DNA of 64,000 nt. It comes from Streptomyces sp. ASQP_92 (GTDB lineage Bacteria > Actinomycetota > Actinomycetes > Streptomycetales > Streptomycetaceae). The translations under genes and the position numbers were made by a program. Positions 6,951 to 16,261 of this stretch are shown piece after piece; position 1 is the stretch's first letter; each line of letters opens with the position of its first letter. Below the pieces are notes generated by a model. That model ran no database searches. It had not been told where the DNA came from and was given only the letters and a program-made list of their open reading frames with translations. The DNA is taken from the NCBI RefSeq assembly GCF_025399895.1, contig NZ_JAODUA010000021.1:1-64000 (forward strand), written 5' to 3'.

Positions 6951-9166
6951 TTTGCAGCTTCGTCCTTCTCAGCCTCATCGGCCGTCTCGCCCTCGATCAC
7001 GGGGACCAGGGAGAGCTTGCCACGGGAGTCGATCTCGGCGATCTCGACCTGGACCTTGGAGCCCACACCGAGCACGTCCTCGACGTTCTCGACGCGCTTG
7101 CCGCCGGCGAGCTTGCGGATCTGCGAGATGTGCAGCAGACCGTCCTTGCCCGGCATCAGGGACACGAACGCACCGAAGGTGGTGGTCTTGACGACCGTAC
7201 CCAGGTAGCGCTCGCCGACCTCCGGCATGGTCGGGTTGGCGATGGAGTTGATCGTGGCGCGGGCGGCCTCGGCCTGCGAGCCGACCTGGGCACCGATGTA
7301 GATGGTGCCGTCGTCCTCGATCGTGATCTCGGCGCCGGTGTCCTCCTGGATCTGGTTGATCATCTTGCCCTTGGGGCCGATGACCTCGCCGATCTTGTCC
7401 ACGGGGATCTTGACGGTGATGATCCGCGGGGCGTTGGGGGACATCTCGTCCGGCGTGTCGATCGCTTCCATCATCACGTCGAGGATGTGGAGGCGGGCGT
7501 CGCGGGCCTGCTTGAGGGCCGCGGCCAGGACGGAGGCCGGGATGCCGTCGAGCTTGGTGTCGAGCTGGAGCGCGGTGACGAACTCCTTCGTACCGGCGAC
7601 CTTGAAGTCCATGTCGCCGAACGCGTCCTCGGCACCGAGGATGTCGGTGAGGGCGACGTAGTGCGTCTTGCCGTCGATCTCCTGCGAGATCAGGCCCATG
7701 GCGATACCGGCGACGGGGGCCTTGAGCGGCACACCGGCGTTCAGGAGCGACATGGTGGAGGCGCAGACCGAGCCCATGGACGTCGAGCCGTTGGAGCCGA
7801 GGGCCTCGGACACCTGACGGATCGCGTAGGGGAACTCCTCGCGCGTCGGGAGCACCGGCACGATGGCGCGCTCGGCGAGCGCTCCGTGGCCGATCTCGCG
7901 GCGCTTGGGCGAGCCCACGCGGCCGGTCTCGCCGACCGAGTACGGCGGGAAGTTGTAGTTGTGCATGTAGCGCTTGCGGGTCACCGGGGAGAGGGTGTCC
8001 AGCTGCTGCTCCATGCGGAGCATGTTGAGGGTGGTGACGCCCAGGATCTGGGTCTCGCCACGCTCGAACAGCGCCGAGCCGTGCACGCGCGGGATGGCCT
8101 CGACCTCGGCGGCCAGCGTACGGATGTCCGTGATGCCACGGCCGTCGATGCGGACCTTGTCCGTGATGACGCGCTCGCGGACCAGCTTCTTGGTCAGCGC
8201 GCGGTACGCGGCGGAGATCTCCTTCTCGCGGCCCTCGAACTGCGGGAGCAGCTTGTCGGCGGCGATCTCCTTGACGCGGTCCAGCTCGGCCTCGCGGTCC
8301 TGCTTGCCCGCGATGGTCAGCGCCTGGGCGAGCTCGCCCTTGACCGCGGCGGTGAGCGCCTCCAGGACGTCGTCCTGGTAGTCGAGGAAGACCGGGAACT
8401 CACCGGTCGGCTTCGCGGCCTTGGCGGCGAGGTCGGCCTGGGCCTTGCAGAGGACCTTGATGAAGGGCTTCGCGGCGTCCAGACCGGCGGCGACGACCTC
8501 CTCGGTGGGCGCCTCGGCGCCGCCCTTGATGAGCTGGATCGTCTTCTCGGTGGCCTCGGCCTCGACCATCATGATCGCGACGTCGCCGTCCTCGAGGGCG
8601 CGACCGGCGACGACCATGTCGAAGACGGCGTCCTCGAGCTCGGTGTGCGTCGGGAACGCGACCCACTGGCCGTTGATCAGCGCGACGCGGACGCCGCCGA
8701 TCGGGCCGGAGAAGGGCAGGCCGGCCAGCTGGGTGGACGCGGACGCGGCGTTGATCGCGACGACGTCGTACAGGTGGTCGGGGTTGAGCGCCATGATCGT
8801 GGCGACGACCTGGATCTCGTTGCGCAGGCCCTTCTTGAAGGACGGGCGCAGCGGGCGGTCGATCAGGCGGCAGGTGAGGATCGCGTCCTCGGAGGGGCGG
8901 CCCTCGCGGCGGAAGAACGAGCCGGGGATCTTGCCGGCCGCGTACTGCCGCTCCTCGACGTCCACCGTGAGGGGGAAGAAGTCGAGCTGGTCCTTGGGCT
9001 TCTTGGAGGCGGTCGTGGCCGACAGCACCATGGTGTCGTCGTCCAGGTACGCCACGGCGGAGCCGGCGGCCTGCTTGGCCAGGCGGCCCGTCTCGAAGCG
9101 GATGGTGCGGGTGCCGAAGGAGCCGTTGTCGATGACGGCCTCGGCGTAGTGGGTCTCGTTCTCCAC
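6947..9166 (-). CDS. pnp: polyribonucleotide nucleotidyltransferase (PNPase)
   Basis: 739 residues: two RNase PH domains (about 10-140 and 340-480) around an all-alpha linker, then a KH domain (about 590-650, IGPKGKMINQIQEDTGAEI) and an S1 domain (about 655-725). It performs phosphorolytic 3'-5' RNA decay and RNA tailing in the cytoplasm. In Streptomyces the enzyme was historically studied as guanosine pentaphosphate synthetase (gpsI). GTG at 9166 is chosen as start because GGAGA lies eight bases upstream and the protein then has the family length. An ATG five codons upstream (9181) lacks a ribosome site. Its own message carries structures in the gap to rpsO. Confidence 0.95.
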   Translation of the reverse strand: MENETHYAEAVIDNGSFGTRTIRFETGRLAKQAAGSAVAYLDDDTMVLSATTASKKPKDQLDFFPLTVDVEERQYAAGKIPGSFFRREGRPSEDAILTCRLIDRPLRPSFKKGLRNEIQVVATIMALNPDHLYDVVAINAASASTQLAGLPFSGPIGGVRVALINGQWVAFPTHTELEDAVFDMVVAGRALEDGDVAIMMVEAEATEKTIQLIKGGAEAPTEEVVAAGLDAAKPFIKVLCKAQADLAAKAAKPTGEFPVFLDYQDDVLEALTAAVKGELAQALTIAGKQDREAELDRVKEIAADKLLPQFEGREKEISAAYRALTKKLVRERVITDKVRIDGRGITDIRTLAAEVEAIPRVHGSALFERGETQILGVTTLNMLRMEQQLDTLSPVTRKRYMHNYNFPPYSVGETGRVGSPKRREIGHGALAERAIVPVLPTREEFPYAIRQVSEALGSNGSTSMGSVCASTMSLLNAGVPLKAPVAGIAMGLISQEIDGKTHYVALTDILGAEDAFGDMDFKVAGTKEFVTALQLDTKLDGIPASVLAAALKQARDARLHILDVMMEAIDTPDEMSPNAPRIITVKIPVDKIGEVIGPKGKMINQIQEDTGAEITIEDDGTIYIGAQVGSQAEAARATINSIANPTMPEVGERYLGTVVKTTTFGAFVSLMPGKDGLLHISQIRKLAGGKRVENVEDVLGVGSKVQVEIAEIDSRGKLSLVPVIEGETADEAEKDEAAK

Positions 9167-9409
9167 TAGTGTTTTCTCCATTTGCTTGGCTGCATTGTCG
9201 TCTTTTCGCCTCCGGGCCCGTGTGGCACGGGAGGCGGTGGGCGACGGCGGAGAAGCGCTCCTGAGGGCGGGCCGGTCTTCGATCGAAGCACCCGGTCTTC
9301 CATGTTTCCGGGGGCCACTACCGAGGACCGGCGGCGGAGGAGGGCTTCTGCTCGCTCGTCACGGGTGAAGCGTCTTCGGTGAAGCGTGTTCTGTTGTCCG
9401 TACCCAGAC

Positions 9410-9425
9410 TACTGAGCGTTCAGTA
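9410..9425. promoter_or_regulatory. palindrome in rpsO-pnp gap
   Basis: TACTGA-GCGT-TCAGTA, a perfect 6-bp inverted repeat with a 4-nt spacer, 19 nt downstream of the rpsO hairpin and unusually AT-rich for this genome. Candidate operator or small RNA hairpin. Confidence 0.35.
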
Positions 9426-9444
9426 CGTCTCGCACGTACAGCAA

Positions 9445-9480
9445 AGGGAGCGGCCCCCTCAAAGGTGGGAACCGCTCCCT
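9445..9480 (-). terminator. hairpin after rpsO
   Basis: 9-bp inverted repeat (9445-9453 with 9472-9480), extendable inward by a C-rich/G-rich pairing with a small bulge, 11 nt after the rpsO stop. It is the expected intercistronic rpsO-pnp structure: a partial terminator and probable RNase III site. Confidence 0.7.
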
Positions 9481-9491
9481 CGACTGCATAC

Positions 9492-9782
9492 TCAGCGGGC
9501 GCCGCCGGCCGCACCGCGGCGGATGCCCAGGCGGTCGACCAGCGCACGGAAGCGCTGGATGTCCTTCTTCGCCAGGTACTGGAGAAGGCGACGGCGCTGG
9601 CCGACGAGGATCAGCAGGCCACGACGGGAGTGGTGGTCGTGCTTGTGCGTCTTGAGGTGCTCCGTCAGGTCGGAGATACGGCGGGAAAGCATGGCGACCT
9701 GGACCTCGGGGGAGCCGGTGTCGCCTTCCTTCTGGCCGAACTCGGACATGATCTGCTTCTTCGTAGCGGCGTCGAGCGGCAC
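9492..9782 (-). CDS. rpsO: 30S ribosomal protein S15
   Basis: 96 residues, full length. It contains the S15 core GDTGSPEVQVAMLSRRISDLTEHLKTHKHDHHSRRGLLILVGQRRRLLQYL. It binds 16S rRNA helices 20-22 during assembly of the small-subunit platform. GTG start at 9782 with a good site (TGAGGAGTAAGC). First gene of the rpsO-pnp transcript. Confidence 0.97.
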   Translation of the reverse strand: MPLDAATKKQIMSEFGQKEGDTGSPEVQVAMLSRRISDLTEHLKTHKHDHHSRRGLLILVGQRRRLLQYLAKKDIQRFRALVDRLGIRRGAAGGAR

Positions 9783-9979
9783 GCTTACTCCTCAGTAGTG
9801 TTCGATGCGCCCACGAGTGCCCCAGGTCTTGATCTCTGGGGGGCTTCCATGACTCGGAGGCGAAGGTCCGATGAGCGCAGCTTCCAGATGCTCCGGAAAC
9901 GCGTAGACAAACGGCCGTCACACAGCGTACCAGCACCCCGGGTGGCGGCCGACCGGGGGCCGTTCCGGGCCCGGGGCGC
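9783..9979 (-). promoter_or_regulatory. rpsO upstream leader with hairpin
   Basis: Between eccD and rpsO. A 6-bp stem CCCCAG/CTGGGG (9820-9825 with 9836-9841, 10-nt loop) sits about 40 nt upstream of the rpsO start. It is a candidate S15 autoregulatory leader, since structured S15-binding leaders occur in several phyla. No confident promoter hexamers seen. Confidence 0.35.
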
Positions 9980-11485
9980 TCAGCTCGTCAGGGCGCGGGC
10001 CCGGGCGTAGACGTCGAAGACGGCCAGGGTCAGCGGCAGCAGCGTGAGCAGGACGAATCCCTCGGCGATCTCCAGGAAGCGGCCCCAGAACGGGGTCACG
10101 CCCCGGCGGGGCACGATCAGCGCGATCGCGGTGACCAGGGCCGCCGCCGCGGCGATCGCGGCGACCAGCCACAGCGTACGGACGTCCAGGGCGGCGGTGT
10201 CGCCCTGGAGCGCGTCGGCCATCAGGTCGTGCGGCGCGTGGACGCACAGGCCGAGGCCGAGCAGGACGAGCGCGCCGAGACCGGCGGCGAGGGTGGCGGC
10301 GACCTGGGCGGTGTAGCGGAAGAGGTGGGCGCGCATCAGGAGCGCGACGCCGGTTGCCAGGGCGAGCAGGCGGCCCCAGGTGTTGTCGCTGAAGCCGAGC
10401 ACGGCGCAGCCCCCGACGGCGAGCAGGGCGCAGCCGCCGACCAGGCCGACGAGCAGTTCGTGGCCGCGCCGGGCCTGGGCGGCGATGCGCTCGGCGTCCA
10501 CGGGCCGGACGTCGGCGTCGTCGCCGAGGTCGCCGCGCTGGGCGCTGTGCGGGGCGGCGAAGCCGATGGGCAGCCGGGCGAAGCGCATGGACAGGCCGGG
10601 CAGGAAGGCGAGCGCGCCGACGGCGAGCTGGGTGCAGATCGCGGCGGCCCCGGTCGGCGCCATGCCGGTCAGGATCGCGGCGAACACCACGAGCGCGCCG
10701 GCCGCGGAGGCGAGGACGCAGGCCACGAAGGGCCCGTCGCCGCGGGGCGAGAGCAGGGTGAGCACCAGGGCGGCGATGAGGACGGCGGCGCAGGCCAGCA
10801 GCGCCTGGAGCCGGCCGATGCCGTGATGGGTGGCCAGCGGCAGCAGTCCGGAGCCGGCCACCGCGATGTTGGGCAGCGCGCCGAGGCCGAGGGCGACGGC
10901 GGAGGGCTGGTCGTCGTAGATCCGGGCGCGTACGGCCGCGAGGGTGAGCAGGAGCACCCCGGCAACGGCGGCGAGGATGCCGGGCAGGCCGTGCATGTCG
11001 TGCCGCGGGTCGCCGCTCCAGGCCGCGAAGGCGAGCAGCGCGGGCAGGATGCCGCCGGCGACGAGGCCCGCGGCGCGGGTGAGGCCGGCGTTCCACAGGG
11101 TGCGGTCCTGCGTGACGGCGGAGGCGACGGCCTCGGACACGTCGTCGAAGACGGCGGGCGGCAGCGACTCGGAGAACGGGCGCAGGGTGAGCAGTTCGCC
11201 GTCGAGGATCGACTGGGCGGCGAACGAGCGGGCGCTGTCGAGGACGGTGCCGTCGCGGCGCACCAGGGAGTAGCCGACGGGGGCGCCCTCGGCGGGGCTC
11301 TGCTGGGCGAGCCGCAGGATCTCGGGGTAGATGTCGGCGACCGGGATGTCGTCGGGCAGCGCCACGTCGACGCGGCCGTCCGGGGCGACGATGGTCACCC
11401 GGCAGAATCCGAGGCCCGCCCCGGCTCCCTGGGCCGGCCGGTTCGGCTCGGCCGCCGTCGTCGTCGCGGTGGTGGTCGTGCTCAC
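9980..11485 (-). CDS. eccD: type VII secretion integral membrane protein EccD
   Basis: 501 residues. The N-terminal ubiquitin-like YukD domain (about 20-110, CRVTIVAPDGRVDVALPDDIPVADIYPEILR...) is followed by about eleven transmembrane helices separated by short loops. EccD dimers form the channel walls of the ESX membrane complex. GTG at 11485 is preferred because GAGGGGGAG lies upstream; an in-frame ATG at 11602 would add a basic, unconserved leader. It is transcribed divergently from eccC, with 230 nt between starts. Confidence 0.9.
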   Translation of the reverse strand: MSTTTTATTTAAEPNRPAQGAGAGLGFCRVTIVAPDGRVDVALPDDIPVADIYPEILRLAQQSPAEGAPVGYSLVRRDGTVLDSARSFAAQSILDGELLTLRPFSESLPPAVFDDVSEAVASAVTQDRTLWNAGLTRAAGLVAGGILPALLAFAAWSGDPRHDMHGLPGILAAVAGVLLLTLAAVRARIYDDQPSAVALGLGALPNIAVAGSGLLPLATHHGIGRLQALLACAAVLIAALVLTLLSPRGDGPFVACVLASAAGALVVFAAILTGMAPTGAAAICTQLAVGALAFLPGLSMRFARLPIGFAAPHSAQRGDLGDDADVRPVDAERIAAQARRGHELLVGLVGGCALLAVGGCAVLGFSDNTWGRLLALATGVALLMRAHLFRYTAQVAATLAAGLGALVLLGLGLCVHAPHDLMADALQGDTAALDVRTLWLVAAIAAAAALVTAIALIVPRRGVTPFWGRFLEIAEGFVLLTLLPLTLAVFDVYARARALTS

Positions 11486-11633
11486 CCTCGGCTCCCCCTC
11501 AACTCTTCTGCGGCGGCGGGCGCGCGGCGCCCCGCGGCCCGGCCCCCCGGTCGTTCGGCTCCCGCGGATGGTTGCGCGGGTGCTGGTGCGAACAGAGCGC
11601 ACCCTATCGCCGGCCGGTGGGATCGGATGTCAG

Positions 11634-11639
11634 TAGGAT
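11634..11639 (+). promoter_or_regulatory. candidate -10 (TAGGAT) for eccC
   Basis: TAGGAT, a good match to the Streptomyces -10 consensus TAGRRT, 76 nt before the eccC start in the eccD-eccC divergent gap. No convincing -35 at 16-18 nt. Confidence 0.3.
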
Positions 11640-11715
11640 CCCAGCGCGGTCGGCGTTCGCCGGACACGGGGCGGCGGGCTTGAACTTCCCCGACCGTCAA
11701 CAGAATTGGTGCGTT

Positions 11716-14700
11716 GTGAGCCACATCATCGTCAAGCGTCCGCCGAGGGCCCTGCCGTCCGAGGTGCCCACGGAGGAGGTCGTCCTCCAGCCTCCGCCGG
11801 AGCTGCCGCGCGGCCAGCAGGAGGGTGCGCTGATGCAACTCCTGCCGATGCTGGGCATGGGCGGCTCGGTGGTGTTCTTCTTCATGCCGAACTCCCAGCC
11901 GTTCATGAAGATCATGGGCATGGTGATGGTCGCCTCGACGGTGGCCATGTCGGTGGCGATGATCGTCCGCTATCGCAGGGGTTCCCAGGGGCAGTTGGCG
12001 GACCTGCGCCGCGACTATCTGCGCCATCTCGGCCAGACCCGGCGCGCGGCCGCGCGGGTCGCGCGCAAGCAGCGTGACGCGCAGTACTACCTGCACCCCT
12101 CCCCCGAGCAGCTCTGGGCGCTGGTCGCCGAGGGCAGCCGGGTGTGGGAACGCCGGTCGGGCGACGAGGACTTCGGCCAGGTGCGCGTCGGGCTCGGACC
12201 GCAGGCGCTGGCCACCCCGCTGGTGCCGCCGCAGACCGCGCCGGTCGACCAGTTGGAGCCGTTGACGGCGGGGGCCATGCAGCGGTTTCTGGCCACCCAC
12301 CAGACGGTGGAGGACCTCCCGATGGCGGTCTCGCTGCGTGCCTTCTACCACATGACCCTCAGCGGCGAGGCGCAGACGGTGCGCGCCTGCGCCCGCGCCC
12401 TGACCGCCTCGCTCGCCTGTCTGCACTCCCCCGAGGACCTGGTGATCGCGGTCGCCTGTTCGCCCTCGGCGGCGGCGCACTGGGAGTGGACCAAGTGGCT
12501 GCCGCACACCCAGGCGCCGGGCCTCTTCGACGGCGCGGGCAGCCGGCGTCTGTTCAGCCGCAGCGCCGCCGAGCTGGAGGAGCTGCTCGCCGCCCGCCTC
12601 GCCGGCCGCCCCCGCTTCCACCCGGAGGGCGCGCCGCTGCCGGAGGAGCCGCACATCGTCGTGGTGCTCGACGGGGTGTCGCCTCCCCCGATGTCGGTGC
12701 TGGCCTCGGCGGAGGGCCTCCAGGGCGTCACCGTCGTCGAGGTCGTACCGGGCGAACTCACGGGCGCGCGCGGCGACTTGGCGGTGCAGGTGCATCCGCG
12801 CACGCTGCGCCTGGAGTCCGGCCACGGCCTCGTGTACGAGGGCACGCCCGACCTGCTGTCCTACGAGTCGGCCGACGCGCTGGCCCGCCAGCTCGCCCCG
12901 CTGCGCATGGCCTCGGGCGGCGACGACGACGAACCGCTGCTCGCCAACCTGGAGTTCACCGACCTCCTCGGCCTGGGCGACGCGGACTCGGTGGACACCG
13001 CCCGCACCTGGCGGCCGCGTTCCGCCTCCGAGCGGCTGCGGGTGCCGATCGGGGTGGGCGAGGACGGCCGGCCCGTGATGCTCGACCTGAAGGAGGCCGC
13101 GCAGGACGGCATGGGCCCGCACGGCCTGTGCGTCGGCGCGACCGGTTCGGGCAAGTCGGAGCTCCTTCGCACCCTGGTGCTCGGCCTCGCGGTGACCCAT
13201 TCCTCGGAGACCCTGAACTTCGTCCTCGCCGACTTCAAGGGCGGCGCGACCTTCGCCGGCATGGCCCAGATGCCGCATGTCGCGGCCGTCATCACCAACC
13301 TCGCCGACGACCTCACCCTCGTCGACCGCATGGGCGACTCCATCCGGGGCGAGCTCAACCGCCGCCAGGAGATGCTGCGCGACGCGGGCAACTACGCCAA
13401 CATCCACGACTACGAGCGGGCCCGGCTCGCCGGCGCCCCGCTCCAGCCGGTGCCCTCGCTCGTCCTGGTCATCGACGAGTTCAGCGAACTGCTCACCGCC
13501 AAGCCGGACTTCATTGAGATGTTCGTGCAGATCGGCCGCATCGGGCGCTCGCTCGGCGTGCATCTGCTGCTCGCGTCCCAGCGCCTGGAGGAAGGGCGGC
13601 TGCGGGGTCTGGAGACGTATCTCTCCTACCGGATCGGGCTGCGTACCTTCTCCGCCGCCGAGTCGCGCGCCGCGCTCGGCGTCCCCGACGCCTACCACCT
13701 GCCGAGCGTCCCGGGTTCGGGGTATCTGAAGTTCGGCACCGACGAGATGACCCGCTTCAAGGCGGCGTACGTCTCCGGTGTCCACCGCACCGCCGAGCGC
13801 TCCGCCGCGCTCGGCGGTGCGGTGCCCGTGGACCGGCGGCCGGTGCTGTTCACCGCCGCCGAGGTGCCGGTGACGTACGCCCCGACGGTGCCGGGGCCGC
13901 GCCCGGCGAGCACGCCGCGCACCGACGAGGCGCTCGCGGACACGGTGCTCGACGTCATCGTGCGCCGTCTCGAAGCGCGCGGGCCTGCCGCCCACCAGGT
14001 GTGGCTGCCGCCGCTCGACAGCCCGCCGGCGCTCGACACGCTGCTGCCCGGCCTGACCCCGGTGCCGGGGCGCGGGCTCACCCAGCCCGGGTACGAGGGC
14101 CCCGGCCGGCTGGTCGTGCCGCTCGGACTCGTCGACAAGCCGTACGAGCAGCGCCGCGACCCGCTGTGGTGCGACTTCTCGGGGGCGGCCGGCCATCTTC
14201 AGATCCTGGGCGGCCCGCAGTCCGGCAAGTCGACGCTGGTGCGCACCCTGCTCGCGTCGTTCGCCCTGACCCACACGCCGCAGGAGGTCCAGTTCTACGG
14301 GCTCGACTTCGGCGGCGGCGGCCTGTCCGCGATGGCCGGTCTGCCGCACGTCGGTGGCGTGGCCTCGCGCCTGGACCCCGAGCGGGTGCGGCGTACGGTC
14401 GCCGAGGTGTATGGCGTGCTGACCCGCCGCGAGGAGTACTTCCGTTCGGCGGGCATCGCCTCGATGGCGGACTTCCGGGCCCGGCGGGCGCGCGGCACCG
14501 TCTCGGTGGCCGACCAGCCGTGGGGCGACGTGTTCCTGGTCATCGACGGCTGGGGCAACTTCCGTACCGATTACGAGGGTCTGGAGCAGGTCGTCCTGGA
14601 CATCGCGGCGCGCGGGCTCGGCTACGGCATCCACCTGGTGCTGACCGCCTCGCGCTCCATGGAGGTGCGGGCCAACCTCAAGGACCATCTGATGAACCGC

Positions 14701-15681
14701 CTGGAGCTGCGGCTCGGCGACACCATGGACTCCGAGTTCGACCGCAAGGTGGCCGCCAACGTCCCCGTGGGCGTGCCCGGTCGGGGCCAGTCCCCGCAGA
14801 AGGCGCACTTCATGGCGGCCGTGCCGCGCATCGACGGCCTCCAGTCCGACAGCGGCCTCGCCGAGGCGACCGCCGCCCTGACCACCGAGGTCGCCCGGCA
14901 CTGGACGGCGCCGGGCGCGCCCGCGGTGCGCCTGCTGCCGCGCGAACTCCCGGCGGGCGACCTCCCGCCCGGTCACGCCGCGCCGGAGCGGGGCATCGCC
15001 TTCGCGCTCGACGAGAACAACCTGGAGCCGGTGTTCGTCGACTTCGAGCAGGACCCGTTCTTCCTGATCTTCGGCGAGGGCGAGTCCGGCAAGTCGAACC
15101 TGCTGCGCCTCCTGATCACCCAGCTCACGCGGCGGTACGAGGGCGACGCGTGCAAGCTGTTCGTGGTGGACAACCGGCGCGCCCTGCTCGATGTGACCCC
15201 GGCCTCGCACCTGGCCGAGTACATCCCCATGTCGAACGCCATGGACCACCACATGGACGCCCTGGCCGATCTGATGCGGCGCCGGGCGCCCAGCGCGGAC
15301 GTGACCGCGCGGCAGTTGCGCGACCGCAGCTGGTGGCGCGGCCCCACGGTGTACGTCGTGGTGGACGACTACGACCTGGTGTCGACGTCCAGCGGCAACC
15401 CGCTCGCCAAGCTGACCGAGCTGCTGCCGTTCGCCCGGGACGTCGGCGTCCGCTTCATCATCGCCCGCTCCACGGCGGGCGCGGGCCGCGCCGCGTACGA
15501 GCCGTTCATCCAGCGCGTGAAGGAGCTGGGCGCGCAGGGCGTGGTCCTGGCCGGCGACCCGGCCGAGGGTGACATCCTCGCCGGGGTCCGCCCCCGCCCG
15601 ATGCCGGTCGGCAGGGGCGTGTTCGTCTCCCGCAAGCGGGGGAAGCCGCTGGTCCAGACGGGGTTGATGCCGCAGGAGTGA
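11716..15681 (+). CDS. eccC: type VII secretion FtsK/SpoIIIE ATPase EccC
   Basis: 1321 residues from GTG 11716. Two transmembrane helices near 40-85 are followed by three FtsK/SpoIIIE ATPase domains with P-loops GATGSGKS (474-481), GGPQSGKS (832-839) and GEGESGKS (1120-1127). Walker B in the first is LVLVIDEF. The second reads VFLVIDGW and the third VYVVVDDY, i.e. the catalytic acidic residue after Asp is altered, which is usual in EccC, where domain 1 does the work. It recognises and drives WXG100 export. Uninterrupted, i.e. not split into Ca/Cb as in mycobacterial ESX-1. Confidence 0.95.
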   Translation: MSHIIVKRPPRALPSEVPTEEVVLQPPPELPRGQQEGALMQLLPMLGMGGSVVFFFMPNSQPFMKIMGMVMVASTVAMSVAMIVRYRRGSQGQLADLRRDYLRHLGQTRRAAARVARKQRDAQYYLHPSPEQLWALVAEGSRVWERRSGDEDFGQVRVGLGPQALATPLVPPQTAPVDQLEPLTAGAMQRFLATHQTVEDLPMAVSLRAFYHMTLSGEAQTVRACARALTASLACLHSPEDLVIAVACSPSAAAHWEWTKWLPHTQAPGLFDGAGSRRLFSRSAAELEELLAARLAGRPRFHPEGAPLPEEPHIVVVLDGVSPPPMSVLASAEGLQGVTVVEVVPGELTGARGDLAVQVHPRTLRLESGHGLVYEGTPDLLSYESADALARQLAPLRMASGGDDDEPLLANLEFTDLLGLGDADSVDTARTWRPRSASERLRVPIGVGEDGRPVMLDLKEAAQDGMGPHGLCVGATGSGKSELLRTLVLGLAVTHSSETLNFVLADFKGGATFAGMAQMPHVAAVITNLADDLTLVDRMGDSIRGELNRRQEMLRDAGNYANIHDYERARLAGAPLQPVPSLVLVIDEFSELLTAKPDFIEMFVQIGRIGRSLGVHLLLASQRLEEGRLRGLETYLSYRIGLRTFSAAESRAALGVPDAYHLPSVPGSGYLKFGTDEMTRFKAAYVSGVHRTAERSAALGGAVPVDRRPVLFTAAEVPVTYAPTVPGPRPASTPRTDEALADTVLDVIVRRLEARGPAAHQVWLPPLDSPPALDTLLPGLTPVPGRGLTQPGYEGPGRLVVPLGLVDKPYEQRRDPLWCDFSGAAGHLQILGGPQSGKSTLVRTLLASFALTHTPQEVQFYGLDFGGGGLSAMAGLPHVGGVASRLDPERVRRTVAEVYGVLTRREEYFRSAGIASMADFRARRARGTVSVADQPWGDVFLVIDGWGNFRTDYEGLEQVVLDIAARGLGYGIHLVLTASRSMEVRANLKDHLMNRLELRLGDTMDSEFDRKVAANVPVGVPGRGQSPQKAHFMAAVPRIDGLQSDSGLAEATAALTTEVARHWTAPGAPAVRLLPRELPAGDLPPGHAAPERGIAFALDENNLEPVFVDFEQDPFFLIFGEGESGKSNLLRLLITQLTRRYEGDACKLFVVDNRRALLDVTPASHLAEYIPMSNAMDHHMDALADLMRRRAPSADVTARQLRDRSWWRGPTVYVVVDDYDLVSTSSGNPLAKLTELLPFARDVGVRFIIARSTAGAGRAAYEPFIQRVKELGAQGVVLAGDPAEGDILAGVRPRPMPVGRGVFVSRKRGKPLVQTGLMPQE

Positions 15682-15719
15682 TTCCCCGGGAGCCACCGGT
15701 GCGGGCCCGCGCCGCCAAG

Positions 15720-15725
15720 TAGGGT
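15720..15725 (+). promoter_or_regulatory. candidate -10 (TAGGGT) for DUF397 gene
   Basis: TAGGGT 77 nt before the start at 15803, between eccC and the DUF397 gene. No clear -35. Confidence 0.25.
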
Positions 15726-15802
15726 GAGCGGACCACGGGTTGGTGGTCCATCTCCCGCTCGAACAGGTCCGGGTCGGCACGTCTGGAAGGAATCGCTCCG
15801 TC

Positions 15803-16111
15803 ATGGCTGAGGAACAGGACAGGGAACTCCAGGAGCGCAAGGAGCGCGAGAAGAACGAGCTGTACGCGCTCGACATCTCGGGGGTCGAGTGGCACAGCGC
15901 GCCGGGCACCGCCGAGGACGAGGAGCGCGTGGAGATCGCCTACCTGCCGGCCGGCGCCGTCGCCATGCGCTCCTCCGTGGACCCCACCACCGTGCTGCGC
16001 TACACCGAGGCCGAGTGGCAGGCGTTCGTACTGGGCGCGCGGGACGGCGAGTTCGACCTGGAGCCGTCGGTACGCAACGGGGGCATCGAGCCGGGCCCGG
16101 CTCCGCAGTAG
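15803..16111 (+). CDS. DUF397 domain protein
   Basis: 102 residues. After an acidic/basic coiled N-terminus (EEQDRELQERKEREKNELY) comes the DUF397 pattern: EWHSAPG, VEIAYLPAGAVAMRSSVDPTTVLRYTEAEWQAFVLGARDGEFD. DUF397 proteins usually pair with Xre-type regulators in Streptomyces; here none is adjacent, and it lies between eccC and the WXG100 genes. Ribosome site AAGGAA upstream of ATG 15803. Possibly a T7SS-associated regulator or partner; function unknown. Confidence 0.8.
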   Translation: MAEEQDRELQERKEREKNELYALDISGVEWHSAPGTAEDEERVEIAYLPAGAVAMRSSVDPTTVLRYTEAEWQAFVLGARDGEFDLEPSVRNGGIEPGPAPQ

Positions 16112-16207
16112 CGGGGCCGCCGCGAGTCCGCGGGCCCTGGGTGAGTCAGGGGTGCGGCTCGGCGGCGCGGCCCGCATGGGATCCGCCGCCGCTGTCCCGC
16201 CCGGCAC

Positions 16208-16244
16208 GACGGGGTGGGCACCTCCCGCACGTGCCCACCCCGTC
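16208..16244. terminator. bidirectional terminator between DUF397 gene and esxA
   Basis: Perfect 14-bp stem (16208-16221 with 16231-16244), 9-nt loop, in the 150-nt gap between two convergent genes. It can serve both strands. Confidence 0.85.
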
Positions 16245-16261
16245 CGTCACACCCCGGCGTT

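Larger units (their letters stand above)
9167..9491 (-). promoter_or_regulatory. rpsO-pnp intergenic region
   Basis: 325 bases without a gene. It contains the hairpin just after rpsO (9445-9480), a palindrome at 9410-9425, and an imperfect hairpin around 9209-9234 (CCCGTG-TGG-CACGGG core). In S. coelicolor the rpsO-pnp gap is known to carry a hairpin cut by RNase III and a pnp promoter. This gap has matching architecture, but I cannot place the promoter from sequence alone. Confidence 0.6.

Noticed and set aside
9164..9181. ATG at 9181 as the pnp start
   Set aside because: No Shine-Dalgarno; GTG 9166 has GGAGA at good distance and gives the 739-residue family length.
11482..15909. 1475-codon open frame antisense to eccC
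   Set aside because: A GC-bias shadow: its composition (RRG, HRG, AGR runs) mirrors codon positions of eccC, which has clear ATPase motifs.
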